A stretch of DNA of 64,000 bases from JAZSNA01 sp045536135 (lineage in GTDB: Bacteria > Pseudomonadota > Alphaproteobacteria > CAAHEQ01 > UBA3637). The stretch is from contig JAZSNA010000003.1 of the NCBI GenBank assembly GCA_045536135.1, positions 47,158 to 111,157 on the forward strand, in the 5' to 3' direction. Made by a program: the position numbers and the translations under genes. This document shows, one piece after another, positions 51,251 through 59,380 of this stretch. The notes under the pieces were generated by a model. The model had not been told where the DNA came from and did not search any database. It saw nothing but the letters and a program-made list of their open reading frames with translations. Every line of letters starts with the position of its first letter. The stretch's first letter is position 1.

Positions 51251-51288
51251 GCAAAAAAGGAAAGAAAATAAAAAAATCAGATTATCGG

Positions 51289-52128
51289 TTAGGCATTGTC
51301 TGCAACTGTAATCGCAACAACACCTTTCGGATCGATTAAGCAAGCTCCTTGGCTCATCATGTTGTTAACAAAATGAGCGGCCCGATCGCCATGCCATGTA
51401 ATATCTGTTTTGATATCCATACCAACCCCTAATCCAACGGCTGTTTTATGATAAATAAAACATTTGCGTTTACCGTCTTCAACTGGTAATCCGGTATGCA
51501 TGATGAAATTAATTCCCATCCATTTTCTGGATTCACATCCAGCTAAATACGGTGTATTATCTCCAACATAATCTGCGCTTGAAAATTCCGGCAAGCTCAA
51601 TAAAACATTCCATTGTTTCGGGCCAACCAAAGCATAACGTTCACCATCATCCGGAATATCATTTTCATTTAATTTTTCAAAAGCACTTAAAATATTTTCT
51701 TTTGACAATACGGCACTTCCGTCTCCGATAATTTGTTCGCTATCACTTAATGTATTTAAAGCGTTGATTACCAATTCATCCGTTTTACGCCCCAAGGCAT
51801 AAGCACCGGCGGTCGCAATTGCTTTGCGTTCGTCATGTGCAATTTTAATTTCATCTAGTGAATCAATCCAATCGCCGGCATAATAATCTGCCAAGCTACA
51901 TTCAATCGGTTCATGGATTAAACTCATCAACGGCACTGTTCCATTCCGAGCTTCCTTTTGTCCGGCCGTTCCCTTTCCAATTTTTTGGAAAGTTGTACTG
52001 GCTCCCCGAACATTATTTTTAACACGAACGGTTGATTTTAATTTTGAACCCATTTGTTGATAAGCATTACAAACTTCGGCTTGAAAATGCTTAACAAAAG
52101 AAATATCAACTTCTGTTGATGTTGTCAT
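51289..52128 (-). CDS. Major capsid protein (podovirus type)
   Basis: This 279-residue protein starts MTTSTEVDISFVKHF, with VYNAYQ-like EVCNAYQQMGSKLKSTVR near residue 18 and GPKQWNVLLSLPEFSSADYVG near residue 165. This is the pattern of HK97-fold capsids in small T7-like phages. The place after scaffold and before the tail ring gene fits. RBS TAGGAGAA. Confidence 0.8.
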   Translation of the reverse strand: MTTSTEVDISFVKHFQAEVCNAYQQMGSKLKSTVRVKNNVRGASTTFQKIGKGTAGQKEARNGTVPLMSLIHEPIECSLADYYAGDWIDSLDEIKIAHDERKAIATAGAYALGRKTDELVINALNTLSDSEQIIGDGSAVLSKENILSAFEKLNENDIPDDGERYALVGPKQWNVLLSLPEFSSADYVGDNTPYLAGCESRKWMGINFIMHTGLPVEDGKRKCFIYHKTAVGLGVGMDIKTDITWHGDRAAHFVNNMMSQGACLIDPKGVVAITVADNA

Positions 52129-52244
52129 TTTATTCTCCTATAAAAAATAAATTTAAAGGGTTATGGGAAACCGATCCCGCCCATAAATACCATAAAAATC
52201 AGGTTGATTTTATTCAATTATCTGACGAAAAATTTTTTTCTGTT

Positions 52245-52943
52245 TTAGGGATAAAGACGTTTAAACCCATCTGCAACTTTTTTAACAATATCCGGATCTT
52301 GATCTTTCCAATATTTCGGATCTCGCATTATTTTCTTTAATCCGTCTTCATCTAAAACTTCTGTATCAGAAGATATTTTATTCAAAACTTTCGGTTCGTT
52401 TGAATTCATCATCTGATACATACACATTACACCGTCATATGTCGTCGATAACGCATCAACAACTTCCGCCGGCAATTTACTTTGCGCCCACGATAAAATC
52501 TGTGGTGCAACTGAATTAAAATTTTCTTTTGAACCAAAAAATTGGTACAACGCTTGTCTTTGTTTATCGGCTTCAAATTCCATTGCCAACTCATTGATAA
52601 TTGGCAAAACTTTTTCGCCCGCTAAATCATATACGGCTTGAAGCTGTTTATTTGTAAAGCCTAATTGACGCAATTTTTCATTAACTTCTTTATCAACTTC
52701 CAACATCGGATGAGATGGGATAATTTTGTATTCATCGGCATTTTCCGGCACACCGATTGCCCGATAAAAAGATTTAATCTCCTCTTCCGAGGAGTTTTCA
52801 TTAGGAATATTCATTGATGTTGACATCTTTTTTTCCAAATTCAAATAAGAATTTAACAATGCATCAACATTTATTTCACCGGTTTGATTATTTAAAAATT
52901 TTTCCGGTATTTGTTTTTTTTCTGTTAGAATATTTTCAGTCAT
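52245..52943 (-). CDS. Scaffolding protein
   Basis: This 232-residue helical, acidic protein has an N-terminal part ENILTEKKQIPEKFL and a central FYRAIGVPENADEYKI, typical of podovirus scaffolds, with a basic C-terminal helix (KWKDQ-like KYWKDQDPDIVKKVADGFKRL). I start at 52943, not the upstream in-frame codon. It overlaps the Bbp19-like gene by 8 bases. Confidence 0.75.
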   Translation of the reverse strand: MTENILTEKKQIPEKFLNNQTGEINVDALLNSYLNLEKKMSTSMNIPNENSSEEEIKSFYRAIGVPENADEYKIIPSHPMLEVDKEVNEKLRQLGFTNKQLQAVYDLAGEKVLPIINELAMEFEADKQRQALYQFFGSKENFNSVAPQILSWAQSKLPAEVVDALSTTYDGVMCMYQMMNSNEPKVLNKISSDTEVLDEDGLKKIMRDPKYWKDQDPDIVKKVADGFKRLYP

Positions 52944-53187
52944 TTTTTTCCTTTCTGATAGAACGATTAACAATGCATTCAATTAATCGGACAAGATCTC
53001 TTTGTCCTTCCAAATGTCGGAGTTCATTATCCGATGATGATGGTGATAAGCTTTTATATATTGTCATTTTTTTCAAAACTTCTAAAACTTTTTTTCCCCG
53101 ATTTGATGTAAAAACAACCGCAAAATCATCCGATAAATCCGTTATCAAATTTGTTTCCGTTTTTCCATTTAAAAAACCCCATGTCAT
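52936..53187 (-). CDS. Bbp19-like phage protein
   Basis: This 83-residue protein has ELRHLEGQRDLVRLIECIV, the core of the Bbp19 family found between portal and scaffold genes in podoviruses. I start at 53187 (MTWGFLNG) after GGAGGTAAAA. The function is unknown. Confidence 0.7.
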   Translation of the reverse strand: MTWGFLNGKTETNLITDLSDDFAVVFTSNRGKKVLEVLKKMTIYKSLSPSSSDNELRHLEGQRDLVRLIECIVNRSIRKEKND

Positions 53188-53189
53188 TT

Positions 53190-54608
53190 TTACCTCCAAT
53201 CTTTAAACAATCGCAAAGGAATATTCATTTTTTGAGCCAAATATTGAACAATATCTTTTGAATTTAAAAATGTTGTCATTTCCGGCTCGATGGCATTTAA
53301 ACAATTCAAAAAATTAATCATTTGATTTGCCTCTGTTTGAGTCTGTCCATGGACAAGCGGAGATTTAAAATTGATATCGATAACATGATTTTCACAAATA
53401 ATTTGCGGTATCAGACCTCGATTTTTCAAAATTAACAGAGCCCGTTCAATTAAAGGGTTTAATAGTTCAATTTGAAGTCTGGAATAAACAGCCCCCAAAA
53501 TACGAGCCATCTCGGTATTTCTGGTTAAAACTTCTGTTGCTGTCATCTTATTATCGTATATTTTCCCCAATTTATCCGCCAACAAGCTGTGTTGAATTCG
53601 GCTTCTTAAATCATTTAAAACAATTTGAGAAACATCAAAATTACCCGCAGCCTCCAACGGAATAAGCCCCTTTGATCCCACTGCTTTTGGTATAATCGTT
53701 CCAGGGATAAGTTTAATATTGGATGGATTTAAAACACCATCATCTTCTGCTTGCCAAATACCCGTCACGGCAATTGTCGCATTTTTTAATATCAATTCAA
53801 CAACTTTGTTAACCGTTTTAATATCGGGTAAGGCCTTCATAACCGGAGAACGACCATACACCTCTTTGGGTAATTTTTGCCAGCGAAAAACAATAAACGG
53901 CGATTGTTCAAAATATCCCCTTTTTAATATCGGGAAACTTTCTTTTTCAAACAGTTGACTATTTTGACTGTCTATAAAAACCGTATATTCGTATCCGGTT
54001 TTCATTTGTGGAATTAAAGCTTCTATAACGGATATTTTCTCGTCTTCACTCTTTTCTTTTATCGGCAAATTAACTTCCCCGAAACGATATTGAATTTCGG
54101 AAATTGTCATTTGTGTCTGACGGAAAACCGTATCAAGCCGACCGGTTAAACCTTGTTCCAAATAAACTTCAAATAATGGAATAGCCGTAAAATTAAACGC
54201 ACTTTGAGCCCCTATTTTATTTTGTTCGAACAACAGACATGCCGTTCCCATTGTAATCAAATCCAAGAAACATTGATGTATCTCAACCGTAAAATTTGAA
54301 TAATTAAAATGAGACGACAAAATATTCGATATCATTTCCAATTCAGAATTAAAATGTTCATCTGATGCATTTTGTACTGTTAAATCAAACCACTTTGTCC
54401 ATGTCGGTGTTAATTCAGATAATAAAGATGCGGCCAATTGATCGACACAATCCGGAGCCGTTCCGTCAAATAAACGATCAGATACTTTTTCACCACCAAT
54501 GACACTATTGGGCATTGTAAATTCATAACATTCTCGCCATAAATTTTCCTTCAAAGATCGTTTTTCTTTGGCTTTGATAAAAAGTTGATATAATTCTTTT
54601 GTGCCCAT
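53190..54608 (-). CDS. Portal / head-tail connector protein (T7 type)
   Basis: This 472-residue protein has RSLKENLWRECYEFTMP, LFDGTAPDCVDQLAASLLSELTP and YGRSPVMKALPDIKTVNKVVEL, the typical series of the T7-like connector family, then a C-terminal QTQTEANQMI barrel region. The length is slightly below T7 gp8 (536). Confidence 0.9.
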   Translation of the reverse strand: MGTKELYQLFIKAKEKRSLKENLWRECYEFTMPNSVIGGEKVSDRLFDGTAPDCVDQLAASLLSELTPTWTKWFDLTVQNASDEHFNSELEMISNILSSHFNYSNFTVEIHQCFLDLITMGTACLLFEQNKIGAQSAFNFTAIPLFEVYLEQGLTGRLDTVFRQTQMTISEIQYRFGEVNLPIKEKSEDEKISVIEALIPQMKTGYEYTVFIDSQNSQLFEKESFPILKRGYFEQSPFIVFRWQKLPKEVYGRSPVMKALPDIKTVNKVVELILKNATIAVTGIWQAEDDGVLNPSNIKLIPGTIIPKAVGSKGLIPLEAAGNFDVSQIVLNDLRSRIQHSLLADKLGKIYDNKMTATEVLTRNTEMARILGAVYSRLQIELLNPLIERALLILKNRGLIPQIICENHVIDINFKSPLVHGQTQTEANQMINFLNCLNAIEPEMTTFLNSKDIVQYLAQKMNIPLRLFKDWR

Positions 54609-54609
54609 A

Positions 54610-54798
54610 CTACTCTCCTAATAATTTCTTTCGTTTTATTATCGAGTTTTCACCCAAAATCCCCTTCATTGAAGTTTGAACGGTCTGTAATCCGGCATGC
54701 CGAGCTAAATAGCTTTTATCTTCTTTTTCTGTCGGCAGACTTTGAGTTTTATCGACAACTTCATTTTGAAGTCCTATAATTTCTTTTACCTTTTTCAT
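54610..54798 (-). CDS. Short cassette protein before the portal gene
   Basis: A 62-residue protein: KKVKEIIGLQNEVVDKTQ, then ARHAGLQTVQTSMKGIL. I start at 54798 after GGGAG. Not recognised; it ends one base before the portal gene. Confidence 0.55.
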   Translation of the reverse strand: MKKVKEIIGLQNEVVDKTQSLPTEKEDKSYLARHAGLQTVQTSMKGILGENSIIKRKKLLGE

Positions 54799-54810
54799 AA
54801 TTTCTCCCAT

Positions 54811-54837
54811 AAAAAAAACGGGACACTTTTATCCCGT
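54811..54837 (-). terminator. Terminator ahead of the portal operon
   Basis: On the minus strand CGGGA, a short loop with an imperfect stem, TCCCG and eight T. It stops transcription from the 54880-55649 genes, so the portal operon should have its own promoter in the AT-rich gap or read through. Confidence 0.7.
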
Positions 54838-54879
54838 CTTGTTTATATCTATAACAAATTTTAAATCAAAAGTCAAGGA

Positions 54880-55269
54880 TTATTTTCCTATTTCTCTTAA
54901 AAAATATTTAAATAGCTGAAAAGGCGTTAAAATTCCATATCGACGAATCCCTAAAATTCGTTTAACAACACCGACACAAGTCAAAATTGACGGATAAAAA
55001 CAAGAATCATTTAAATCATTTATCCAAAAATGAAAAACACGATATCCCCTTTCAATCATTATATTTTCAATATTATTGACATGTATTTCCATAACATCAA
55101 TACACCCGGCCAAGGGGTCTATTAAAATATAGCGATGATTATCCGGCAAAATAATCATAGTGTGATAAAAACCCCTTTTTAAAAGCTTCATCCATCGGAA
55201 ATGCGGTTGCCCTCCAAAGGCAATTATCGCATATTTATATCTTTTTGAAAAATTTTTATTTATATTCAT
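54880..55269 (-). CDS. Possible permuted papain-like protein of the podovirus cassette
   Basis: This 129-residue protein has a His in GFYHTMIILPDNHRY and a later Cys in SILTCVGVVKRILGI, followed by TPFQLFKYFL. The His-before-Cys order with these contexts resembles permuted NlpC/P60 (LRAT-like) folds. Homologous-looking proteins occur in T7-like phages of alphaproteobacteria. It could be a peptidoglycan hydrolase for entry or lysis; the cassette has no other lysin candidate. Tentative. Confidence 0.5.
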   Translation of the reverse strand: MNINKNFSKRYKYAIIAFGGQPHFRWMKLLKRGFYHTMIILPDNHRYILIDPLAGCIDVMEIHVNNIENIMIERGYRVFHFWINDLNDSCFYPSILTCVGVVKRILGIRRYGILTPFQLFKYFLREIGK

Positions 55270-55286
55270 TCTATTAAAAGTTGTTT

Positions 55287-55649
55287 TTATATTTGGTGTA
55301 TTATTTTTTTAACAAAAAGCAATTTTCCCAATATTTGAATTGCCTCATTCCAAATTCGACACTGTTTCATACTTGATCCGAATTTAACATGTGGCGGCAA
55401 TTGTTTTTGACCATAATAATTCAAAATTTCAAGATGTTCTTTTTTTATTTTATTTTTTATAAATAATTGTTTTATATAAAATAAAATATCGACATATTCG
55501 CATGGTCGTTGAAATGGTCCGGAAGTCCGTCTGCCTAAATCCTTTGGACTTTCACGACACGAACAACACCAAAACCATGCCTCTTCTGTATTTTCAAAAA
55601 GTTCTATCGGACGCAAATCCATATTATCAAAATCAATATTTTTTTTCAT
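55287..55649 (-). CDS. Conserved alphaproteobacterial protein at the cassette start
   Basis: This 120-residue protein starts at 55649 (MKKNIDFDNMDLRP). WFWCCSCRESPKDLGRRTSGPFQRPCEYVD and LEILNYYGQKQLPP match a family I know only as uncharacterised in alphaproteobacteria (usual form RPCEPDDI, then VLARYG). Cys-rich CCSC might bind metal. It is divergent from the S24-like regulator, with about 130 bases between. Confidence 0.6.
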   Translation of the reverse strand: MKKNIDFDNMDLRPIELFENTEEAWFWCCSCRESPKDLGRRTSGPFQRPCEYVDILFYIKQLFIKNKIKKEHLEILNYYGQKQLPPHVKFGSSMKQCRIWNEAIQILGKLLFVKKIIHQI

Positions 55650-55783
55650 CTTTAACCCCCATATATCTTGACATATAATCATATTCAATACACGTGTCAA
55701 TAGAAAAAATAAAAAAATATGATTTTTTTCCTATTGATTTTTGTTTTTTCCTATTATATCATCCAAATAAAGAAAGGATAAGA

Positions 55784-56380
55784 ATGTCATTATCGTACTT
55801 TGAAATTTGGCGTGGAATTGATCGCCTTGCTCAAAACAAGGGATTATCTCCTTCAGGATTGGCAATTAAGGCCGGATTGGACCCGACATCTTTTAATAAA
55901 AGCAAACGAATCGGACCGGACGGAAAACGCAGATGGTTATCCATGGAAAGCTTGAACAAGGTTTTATCAGCCACCCATACCTCTTTTTTGGAATTTATTT
56001 CGCTGTGCGGACAAGAAGCTTTATCCTCTCAATCTTTACCCTTAATCGTCACAAAAGATTTATTAACATATACAGACGAAAAAGGATACTTTATTCCATC
56101 AGACAACATTGATACTTTTGATATACCGATGGCTTTACCGAACGACTGTTATGCCGTGGAACTTTCCCAAGGGATATACAACTATCAACCCGGCGATATA
56201 TTAATTGTCAATCCTCAAACAGAAATTCGTCGGGGAGATCGTATTATCATCAAGCACGGCGATACGATTTCCATTGATAAGTTTATCCGTCAAACTAAAA
56301 ATACCCTGGAAACGGAAAACGAAAATATTGATATTGACACTGTTGATTGGATGACACGGATTATTTGGGTCAGACAATAA
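55784..56380 (+). CDS. S24/LexA-like HTH regulator lacking the standard serine
   Basis: This 198-residue protein has an N-terminal HTH (about residues 1-65, GLSPSGLAIKAGLDPTSFNKS) and a C-terminal S24-like beta domain (AVELSQGIYNYQPGDILIVNP, then RRGDRIIIKHGD and ISIDKFI). In S24 peptidases the catalytic Ser sits in GDSM; here that place reads SQGI, so self-cleavage is doubtful, though the Lys-like position survives. I start at 55784 after AAAGGATA. Divergent from the podovirus cassette, it may repress it or be a host gene. Confidence 0.7.
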   Translation: MSLSYFEIWRGIDRLAQNKGLSPSGLAIKAGLDPTSFNKSKRIGPDGKRRWLSMESLNKVLSATHTSFLEFISLCGQEALSSQSLPLIVTKDLLTYTDEKGYFIPSDNIDTFDIPMALPNDCYAVELSQGIYNYQPGDILIVNPQTEIRRGDRIIIKHGDTISIDKFIRQTKNTLETENENIDIDTVDWMTRIIWVRQ

Positions 56381-56382
56381 AC

Positions 56383-56865
56383 TTATCCCTTGACAACCCG
56401 ATATTTTTTACCGATCTTGCGAACACGTTCTTTGAATTCTGGGAATATTTTTTTGTCGTATTTATGATTCCACTTTAAAAGTTCCCAAAAAAGCTTCCAG
56501 TTATCTTTATATTTTGAGCTTTCCTTTCCGATTTTCTTACGATAAGAACGGCGAATAATACGGAAATGTCGAACCCAAACATTCCGATGAACAATAATAA
56601 TCTCATCGGCTTGTTTTAAAAAATCTTCAATCCACTCACTGCAATAAGCCCCTTCCACAATCCAATGTTCGTTTTCATCCAGGAACTTTTGCACCATTTG
56701 AGTTCGTTCGTCGACCGCTCGTTCCATCATAATTCCATCTGTTTCGGAATTAACCCAAAACAATTCATCTAAATCCAATCTGGGCAATTTTTTTTCTTTT
56801 TCAATTTTTTTTGAATAAGTTGTCTTTCCGCTTCCGGAAGCTCCACCAATGTAAATTTTACTCAT
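56383..56865 (-). CDS. P-loop kinase-like protein (adenylate-kinase-like, FlaR type)
   Basis: This 160-residue protein has Walker A GGASGSGKTT at residues 7-16, DLDELFW, WIVEGAY and ARG-rich helix RHFRIIRRSYRK, the pattern of DNA topology modulation FlaR-related kinases. Substrate unknown. It overlaps the M23 gene by 8 bases. Likely host. Confidence 0.75.
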   Translation of the reverse strand: MSKIYIGGASGSGKTTYSKKIEKEKKLPRLDLDELFWVNSETDGIMMERAVDERTQMVQKFLDENEHWIVEGAYCSEWIEDFLKQADEIIIVHRNVWVRHFRIIRRSYRKKIGKESSKYKDNWKLFWELLKWNHKYDKKIFPEFKERVRKIGKKYRVVKG

Positions 56866-57634
56866 AACACATCTCTTTCAAAACTCGTTCAGGGTCAATC
56901 CGAATGCCATTCCAATCAATTGCCAAATGCAAATGAGGCCCCGTTGACATTCCGGTTGAACCGACCGTTCCGACAACAGAACCCTGTTTTATTTTTTGCC
57001 CCGGCTTCACCAAAATATCCGTCATATGAGAATAACTGGAAGTCAAACCGCTCCCATGATCGACAATCACGGTTGCCCCTGTATAAAATAAATCTTTTTC
57101 AGCCAAAAGCACCTCTCCATCAGCAATAACCGATATTTCTGTTCCCTTTGGAGAAGCAATATCCAATCCGCTGTGATATGATTTTTCAACACCATTATAT
57201 GTCCTTTTTTTCCCAAAAGGACTACTAATCCGCCCCTTAATCGGCCAAATAAAACATAACGGAACTGCTTGAAATTTTTTATTATCTCGAGCTGTTTTAA
57301 TCAAATAATTTTCATTTTCCACTCTTTTCTGATTTTCTTTCGATAAATGAACTCTGTCATCTGGAACACCTTTTATTTCTTCGGTTTTCCAATCGTATTT
57401 CATTGGTCTTATCATATATTTTTTTGTTTTTGTCTTCAAAACAATATCTTTAAAACGATCTCGATGTATCCCGACAATAAAGTTTCCATCTTTATCCCGA
57501 TAAAGTTCCTCATTTTCAAAAAAAATCGGTTCATCTGATTTTCCGTAAAACAAATCCCCTTGGAATGCCCGATAATCCAAAGCATTTACACAAACAGGTA
57601 ATACCCAAGTTAAAAAGATAAAAAATTTCAACAT
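56858..57634 (-). CDS. M23 family metallopeptidase
   Basis: This 258-residue exported protein has an N-terminal signal peptide (FFIFLTWVLPVCVNA), then a linker and an M23 domain with SYHSGLDIASPKGTE (His and Asp zinc ligands) and HLHLAI. Typically a peptidoglycan endopeptidase or LytM-type factor in the periplasm. I start at 57634 (MLKFF), not the upstream in-frame codon. Confidence 0.88.
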   Translation of the reverse strand: MLKFFIFLTWVLPVCVNALDYRAFQGDLFYGKSDEPIFFENEELYRDKDGNFIVGIHRDRFKDIVLKTKTKKYMIRPMKYDWKTEEIKGVPDDRVHLSKENQKRVENENYLIKTARDNKKFQAVPLCFIWPIKGRISSPFGKKRTYNGVEKSYHSGLDIASPKGTEISVIADGEVLLAEKDLFYTGATVIVDHGSGLTSSYSHMTDILVKPGQKIKQGSVVGTVGSTGMSTGPHLHLAIDWNGIRIDPERVLKEMCYE

Positions 57635-57714
57635 TATCAAACCCAATTTTATTTTTTCATTAAGCTTTATAATTTATTTTTTGTAAAAAAACAACAAAAA
57701 AACAAACAAACCTC

Positions 57715-57743
57715 TTGACAAAGCGACAAAAATCGGGTAAAAG
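57715..57743 (+). promoter_or_regulatory. Promoter of the rpsF operon
   Basis: TTGACA, a 17-base spacer and TAAAAG, 116 bases ahead of the rpsF start. Confidence 0.7.
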
Positions 57744-57856
57744 TCTTTCATCCGCAAATCTCCTGCCGGTTTAACGGAGCCGGCTATGCCTTGAAAAGCA
57801 ATTCGGAATGGGTTCGCATTGATTGATCTTGGCCGACATATCCAAAGGGAGGATTA
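57744..57856 (+). promoter_or_regulatory. Candidate ribosomal-protein leader of rpsF
   Basis: A 110-base GC-richer leader in an AT-rich setting, containing GCCGG/CCGGC hairpin arms (57765-57784) that compete with CTCC/GGAG. rpsF leaders in bacteria can bind the S6:S18 complex for autogenous control; the exact motif is not proven here. Confidence 0.45.
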
Positions 57857-57859
57857 TAT

Positions 57860-58204
57860 ATGTCATTTTATGAACACGTGTTTATTGCACGGCAAGATTT
57901 AACCCCCTCTGATGTTGATAAATTAGCTGACAAATATGCTGATATTATCACAAAAGAAGGCGGAAAAATCACTAAACGTGAAAATTGGGGTCTTCGGACA
58001 CTTGCTTATCGCATTAACAAAAATAAAAAAGGTTTCTATGTCTTATTTAATATCGACGCTTCACCGAAAGCTGTTGCCGAAATGGAACGGTTGGAAAAAA
58101 TAGACGAAGATATTTTAAGAATTTTAACCATCAAAGTTAAAGAATTAAACAACAAGCCGTCTCCCATGATGGCCAAAGGCAAAAAATCGGAAGGAGAAGC
58201 ATAA
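57860..58204 (+). CDS. rpsF: Ribosomal protein bS6
   Basis: 114-residue protein: [33 protein letters not shown] and [15 protein letters not shown] are S6 landmarks. It partners S18 on the small-subunit platform. Strong AAGGGAGGA site. Stop overlaps the rpsR start by one base (TAATG). Confidence 0.95.
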   Translation: MSFYEHVFIARQDLTPSDVDKLADKYADIITKEGGKITKRENWGLRTLAYRINKNKKGFYVLFNIDASPKAVAEMERLEKIDEDILRILTIKVKELNNKPSPMMAKGKKSEGEA

Positions 58205-58431
58205 TGGCTTACGAAGCACAATTATTCTTTCCAAAAAGCAATTCTTTGGGCAATCAAACAATTGACTACAAAGATATTGACTTATTGAAAAAATTCATCT
58301 CTGAACGGGGTAAAATCATTCCGTCCAGAATTTCTATGACACCAGTCAAAAAACAACGTGAATTAGCCACTGCAATTAAACGGGCTCGTTTCTTGGCTCT
58401 TTTACCCTATGTTGATAAAGGGGAGGTCTAA
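58204..58431 (+). CDS. rpsR: Ribosomal protein bS18
   Basis: 75-residue protein with [23 protein letters not shown] and [20 protein letters not shown], the S18 signature. ATG overlaps the rpsF stop; ends 2 bases before rplI. Confidence 0.95.
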   Translation: MAYEAQLFFPKSNSLGNQTIDYKDIDLLKKFISERGKIIPSRISMTPVKKQRELATAIKRARFLALLPYVDKGEV

Positions 58432-58433
58432 TC

Positions 58434-58961
58434 ATGGAAGTTATCTTATTACAACAAATAAATAAACTCGGAAAAATCGGGGATGTTGTTAAAGTCAAAA
58501 CCGGTTATGCCCGTAACTATTTGTTACCTCAAAAAAAGGCATTGCGTTCAACAAAAGAAAACTTAGCTGTTTTTGAAGCTCAAAAAGCAGAGTTGGAAGC
58601 CAAACATATTGAATTAAAGAACAATGCATTAGCCTTGGCTCAAAAATTACAAGGTCTTTCCGTTTCTTTAATTCGGCAAGCATCGGAAGCCGGTGTTTTA
58701 TACGGTTCTGTCACAGCACGTGATATCTATGATGCCGTTAAGAAAGCCGGTTTGGATATTGAACGTAGCCATATTGTTTTAAATCAACCGATTAAAAATA
58801 TTGGTGTGTACGAAATTGAATTGAATCTTCATCCGGAAGTATCTCAATCCATTCGTGCAATTGTCGCTCGTTCTGCCGAAGAAAACATTCGTCTTGAAAC
58901 AGAGGCCGTAAAAGCTGAACAAGCAGCGGAAACAGAAAATTCCGAAAAGGAGGTGGCATAA
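58434..58961 (+). CDS. rplI: Ribosomal protein bL9
   Basis: 175-residue protein with [33 protein letters not shown], the diagnostic L9 N-domain, a long connecting helix, then the C-domain with [10 protein letters not shown]. An acidic tail ([12 protein letters not shown]) follows. ATG after GGAGG; stop overlaps rpsU by one base. Confidence 0.95.
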   Translation: MEVILLQQINKLGKIGDVVKVKTGYARNYLLPQKKALRSTKENLAVFEAQKAELEAKHIELKNNALALAQKLQGLSVSLIRQASEAGVLYGSVTARDIYDAVKKAGLDIERSHIVLNQPIKNIGVYEIELNLHPEVSQSIRAIVARSAEENIRLETEAVKAEQAAETENSEKEVA

Positions 58962-59167
58962 TGGTTGAAGTTCTCGTTCGGGATAACAATGTTGATCAAG
59001 CCATGCGTGTATTAAAGAAAAAAATGCAACGTGAAGGCTTAATCCGTGAACAAAAACTCCGTCAATCTTTTGAAAAACCTTGTGAAAAACGGAAACGCGA
59101 AAAACAAGAAGGGATACGTCGCACACATAAAGCAGAACGTGCCCGTCGGATGAAAAACGGATTCTAA
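58961..59167 (+). CDS. rpsU: Ribosomal protein bS21
   Basis: 68-residue basic protein with [26 protein letters not shown] and [13 protein letters not shown], the S21 pattern. It is the last gene of the operon, with a terminator 11 bases later. S21 next to L9 is less common than in rpsU-dnaG, but fits alphaproteobacteria. Confidence 0.92.
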   Translation: MVEVLVRDNNVDQAMRVLKKKMQREGLIREQKLRQSFEKPCEKRKREKQEGIRRTHKAERARRMKNGF

Positions 59168-59177
59168 CACAAAAAAA

Positions 59178-59204
59178 CCGCCTGAATTCGGGCGGTTTTT
59201 TATT
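59178..59204 (+). terminator. Terminator of the rpsF operon
   Basis: CCGCC, an ATTC-containing loop and GGCGG are followed by a T-run, with an A-run before it. Confidence 0.85.
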
Positions 59205-59246
59205 TTATATCTTGACAAGATAGAAAAAATGTATAAACTGTTGAGC

Positions 59247-59297
59247 ATGTTTAAAAAAGTAGTCAATGTTGTCGTGCGTCAGGTCGTGGTCAATTGA
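59247..59297 (+). CDS. valS leader peptide, eight Val of 16 residues
   Basis: The frame encodes MFKKVVNVVVRQVVVN, then TGA. Val codons are at positions 5, 6, 8-10 and 13-15 (GTA, GTC, GTT and GTG all used). It lies between a TTGACA-containing promoter region (59212 onward) and the valS attenuator hairpin. Ribosomes should stall here when charged tRNA-Val is scarce. Confidence 0.8.
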   Translation: MFKKVVNVVVRQVVVN

Positions 59298-59359
59298 TCA
59301 CGCGGGATAAGTTGATTAAAAAATCAAAAAAAGTCCCGCTTAAAACAGCGGGATTTTTT
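59285..59359 (+). promoter_or_regulatory. Transcription attenuator of valS
   Basis: Protector stem CGTGGTCA (59285-59292) with TGATCACG (59295-59302). Then GCGGGA (59302-59307) can pair with TCCCGC (59334-59339) as an antiterminator. The terminator is TCCCGCT (59334-59340) with AGCGGGA (59347-59353) and six T. A ribosome stalled at the Val codons covers the protector's first arm and frees the antiterminator, giving valS transcription; one reaching the stop codon lets the terminator form. Trp-operon-style control. Confidence 0.75.
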
Positions 59360-59380
59360 AATATAAAGAAAGGGAATATT

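Larger units (their letters stand above)
45831..55649 (-). mobile_element. Compact T7-like (podovirus) structural cassette
   Basis: About 10 kb, all on minus. In transcription order: two small proteins, a short protein, portal, Bbp19-like protein, scaffold, capsid, tail tube A, tail nozzle, two short proteins, large terminase, then small membrane proteins. There is no RNA or DNA polymerase, primase, integrase, tail fibre or obvious internal core protein. All packaging and head genes look intact. It could be a prophage remnant or a domesticated gene-transfer-agent-like element. Confidence 0.85.

Noticed and set aside
45831..55649. RcGTA-type gene transfer agent
   Set aside because: Tail genes are T7-like and order differs; any GTA here would be of a different origin.
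59294..59380. valS start before the attenuator
   Set aside because: The extra residues would be read across the terminator hairpin and are not ValRS-like; the ATG at 59381 has a good RBS.
59300..59380. T-box riboswitch before valS
   Set aside because: No T-box or specifier-loop features are seen; the valine leader peptide with stems explains the terminator.
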